Source of the DNA: an uncultured Clostridia bacterium
GTDB lineage: Bacteria; Bacillota; Clostridia; Christensenellales; Aristaeellaceae
Assembly: GCA_937874275.1 (NCBI GenBank)
Contig: CALNAU010000023.1
Coordinates: 1 to 12,662 of the forward strand
Reading direction: 5' to 3'
DNA length: 12,662 nt
Positions 11,748 to 12,662 of the stretch are shown piece by piece. Made by a program: the position numbers and the translations under genes. The notes under the pieces were generated by a model. It ran no database searches. It worked only from the letters and a program-made list of their open reading frames with translations, and was not told the origin of the DNA. Within the stretch, counting starts at the first letter, position 1. Every line of letters begins with the position of its first letter.

Positions 11748-12662
11748 AACGATTGCTCTGCTGCCTGTTGGCGCTGGCCCTGCTGATGCCCGCCTTTACC
11801 TTTGCCGCCGACACGGTGGCCTTTACCGATTCGGCCGGGCGCACCGTGCAGCTGCCGGCCCATATTGAACGCATCGCCCCCTCCGGCCCGGTGGCGCAGA
11901 TGGTGCTGATGAGCATCGCGCCCGAGCGATTTGTGGGCCTGGCGACGCCCTTTGACCGGGGCGAGGGGCAATACATGGCTCATGTGGTCGATTTGCCCGT
12001 TATCGGGCAGCTGTACGGCACCCGCGGTGACCTCAATTTGGAGGAGCTGGCGCGGCTGGACCCCCAAGTCATCATCGATGTGGGCGAGCCCAAGGACAAC
12101 GTGGCCGAGGACATGGACGCCCTGCAGGAGCAGCTGGGCATCCCCTGTGTGCACATCACCATGCACCTGAAGGACGCGGGCGATGCGTACCGCAAGCTGG
12201 GCGAACTGCTGGGCGCGCAGGAAAAGGCCGAGGCGCTGGCCACATACTGTGATGAGGTGTTCGCCCGCGCGGAGGAGATTATGCAACAGGTGGGGGACAA
12301 GCGCGTCAGCCTGCTGTACAGCCTGGGCGACGCGGGGCTCAACGTCATCGCCCAGGGCAGCTTCCACGCCGAGGTCATTGACCTGGTGGCCGCCAACGCC
12401 GCCGTGGTGGGTAACCCCACCTCCAAGGGCACCGGCAACGAGGTGGACATGGAGCAGCTGTACCTGTGGGACCCGGACTTCATCGTCTTCGCGCCCGGCA
12501 GCGTGTACAGCAAGGTGGGGGATGACCCGCTCTGGCAGGAGCTAAAGGCTGTCCGCGAGGGCCGTTATGTGCAGGCGCCGCAAGGGCCCTACAATTGGAT
12601 GGGTTTCCCCGCCTCCATCCAGCGGCTGCTGGGCATGATATGGCTGCAAAAAATCCTGTATC
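11744..12662 (+). CDS. Periplasmic/extracellular metal-binding protein of the importer (MolA/FecB-like, partial)
   Basis: The frame starts at the ATG that overlaps the ATPase stop and stays open to the end of the window (306 codons); the C-terminus is missing. Residues 1-22 form a signal peptide (KR, then a leucine-rich core, then an AFTFAA cleavage region) with no lipobox cysteine. The mature part has the FecB/BtuF (Peripla_BP_2) layout: an opening strand FTDSAGRTVQLP, two lobes and a long linking helix. The C-terminal GPYNWMGFPASIQRLLGMIW stretch recalls, from memory, binding proteins predicted to bind molybdate or tungstate. The protein should capture the ligand and deliver it to the FecCD permease. 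Binding-protein genes more often come first; here it is last. A siderophore or cobalamin ligand cannot be excluded from sequence alone. Confidence 0.88.
   Translation, partial: MKRLLCCLLALALLMPAFTFAADTVAFTDSAGRTVQLPAHIERIAPSGPVAQMVLMSIAPERFVGLATPFDRGEGQYMAHVVDLPVIGQLYGTRGDLNLEELARLDPQVIIDVGEPKDNVAEDMDALQEQLGIPCVHITMHLKDAGDAYRKLGELLGAQEKAEALATYCDEVFARAEEIMQQVGDKRVSLLYSLGDAGLNVIAQGSFHAEVIDLVAANAAVVGNPTSKGTGNEVDMEQLYLWDPDFIVFAPGSVYSKVGDDPLWQELKAVREGRYVQAPQGPYNWMGFPASIQRLLGMIWLQKILY

Overview
The window is G+C-rich DNA (about 60% by eye) with strong AGGAGG-type ribosome binding sites and tightly packed operons. A small P-loop protein of a type I know from Clostridia, together with the anaerobic enzymes, suggests a high-GC anaerobic Firmicute (Clostridia-like). 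The species cannot be named from this sequence. One caution is that the metal-binding protein at the right end has a signal peptide without a lipobox, which is unusual for a monoderm.

Layout: (1) 1-2790 is the end of a sugar ABC transporter operon: the last codons of a probable substrate-binding protein, a strong intercistronic hairpin, a double-NBD ATPase and an RbsC/MglC-type permease, then a terminator. (2) 2781-3360 is a single-gene unit for a small P-loop protein of unknown function. (3) 3410-4330 is a PflX-type (COG1313) radical SAM protein. (4) 4358-8749 is a molybdenum/tungsten enzyme operon: promoter, candidate Moco/Tuco riboswitch with terminator, a four-cluster ferredoxin with a twin-arginine signal (YdhY-like), an aldehyde:ferredoxin oxidoreductase family enzyme (YdhV-like), an internal terminator, a possible YdhW-like protein, and FdhD. 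(5) tatA lies on the minus strand at 8768-8944 with its own near-consensus promoter. (6) 9059-9619 is a THEP1-like NTPase with a TTG start. (7) 9597-12662 is a second candidate Moco riboswitch with a strong terminator, followed by a FecCD-type permease, an ATPase and a binding protein that together resemble MolBCA-type molybdate/tungstate uptake systems. The binding protein runs off the window.

From about 4.36 kb to the end the genes form one plausible story: metal uptake (Mol-like ABC transporter), cofactor handling (FdhD, perhaps the NTPase), the enzyme and its electron-transfer partner (YdhV/YdhY), and export machinery (TatA) for the ferredoxin and perhaps the whole enzyme complex. The most interesting point is that the two candidate riboswitches look alike but appear wired in opposite directions. 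The one before the enzyme should be switched on by the cofactor, because its P1 stem competes with the terminator. The one before the transporter should be switched off, because its P1 stem competes with an antiterminator. All family names and the riboswitch identity come from reading the sequence and from memory; no search was run.
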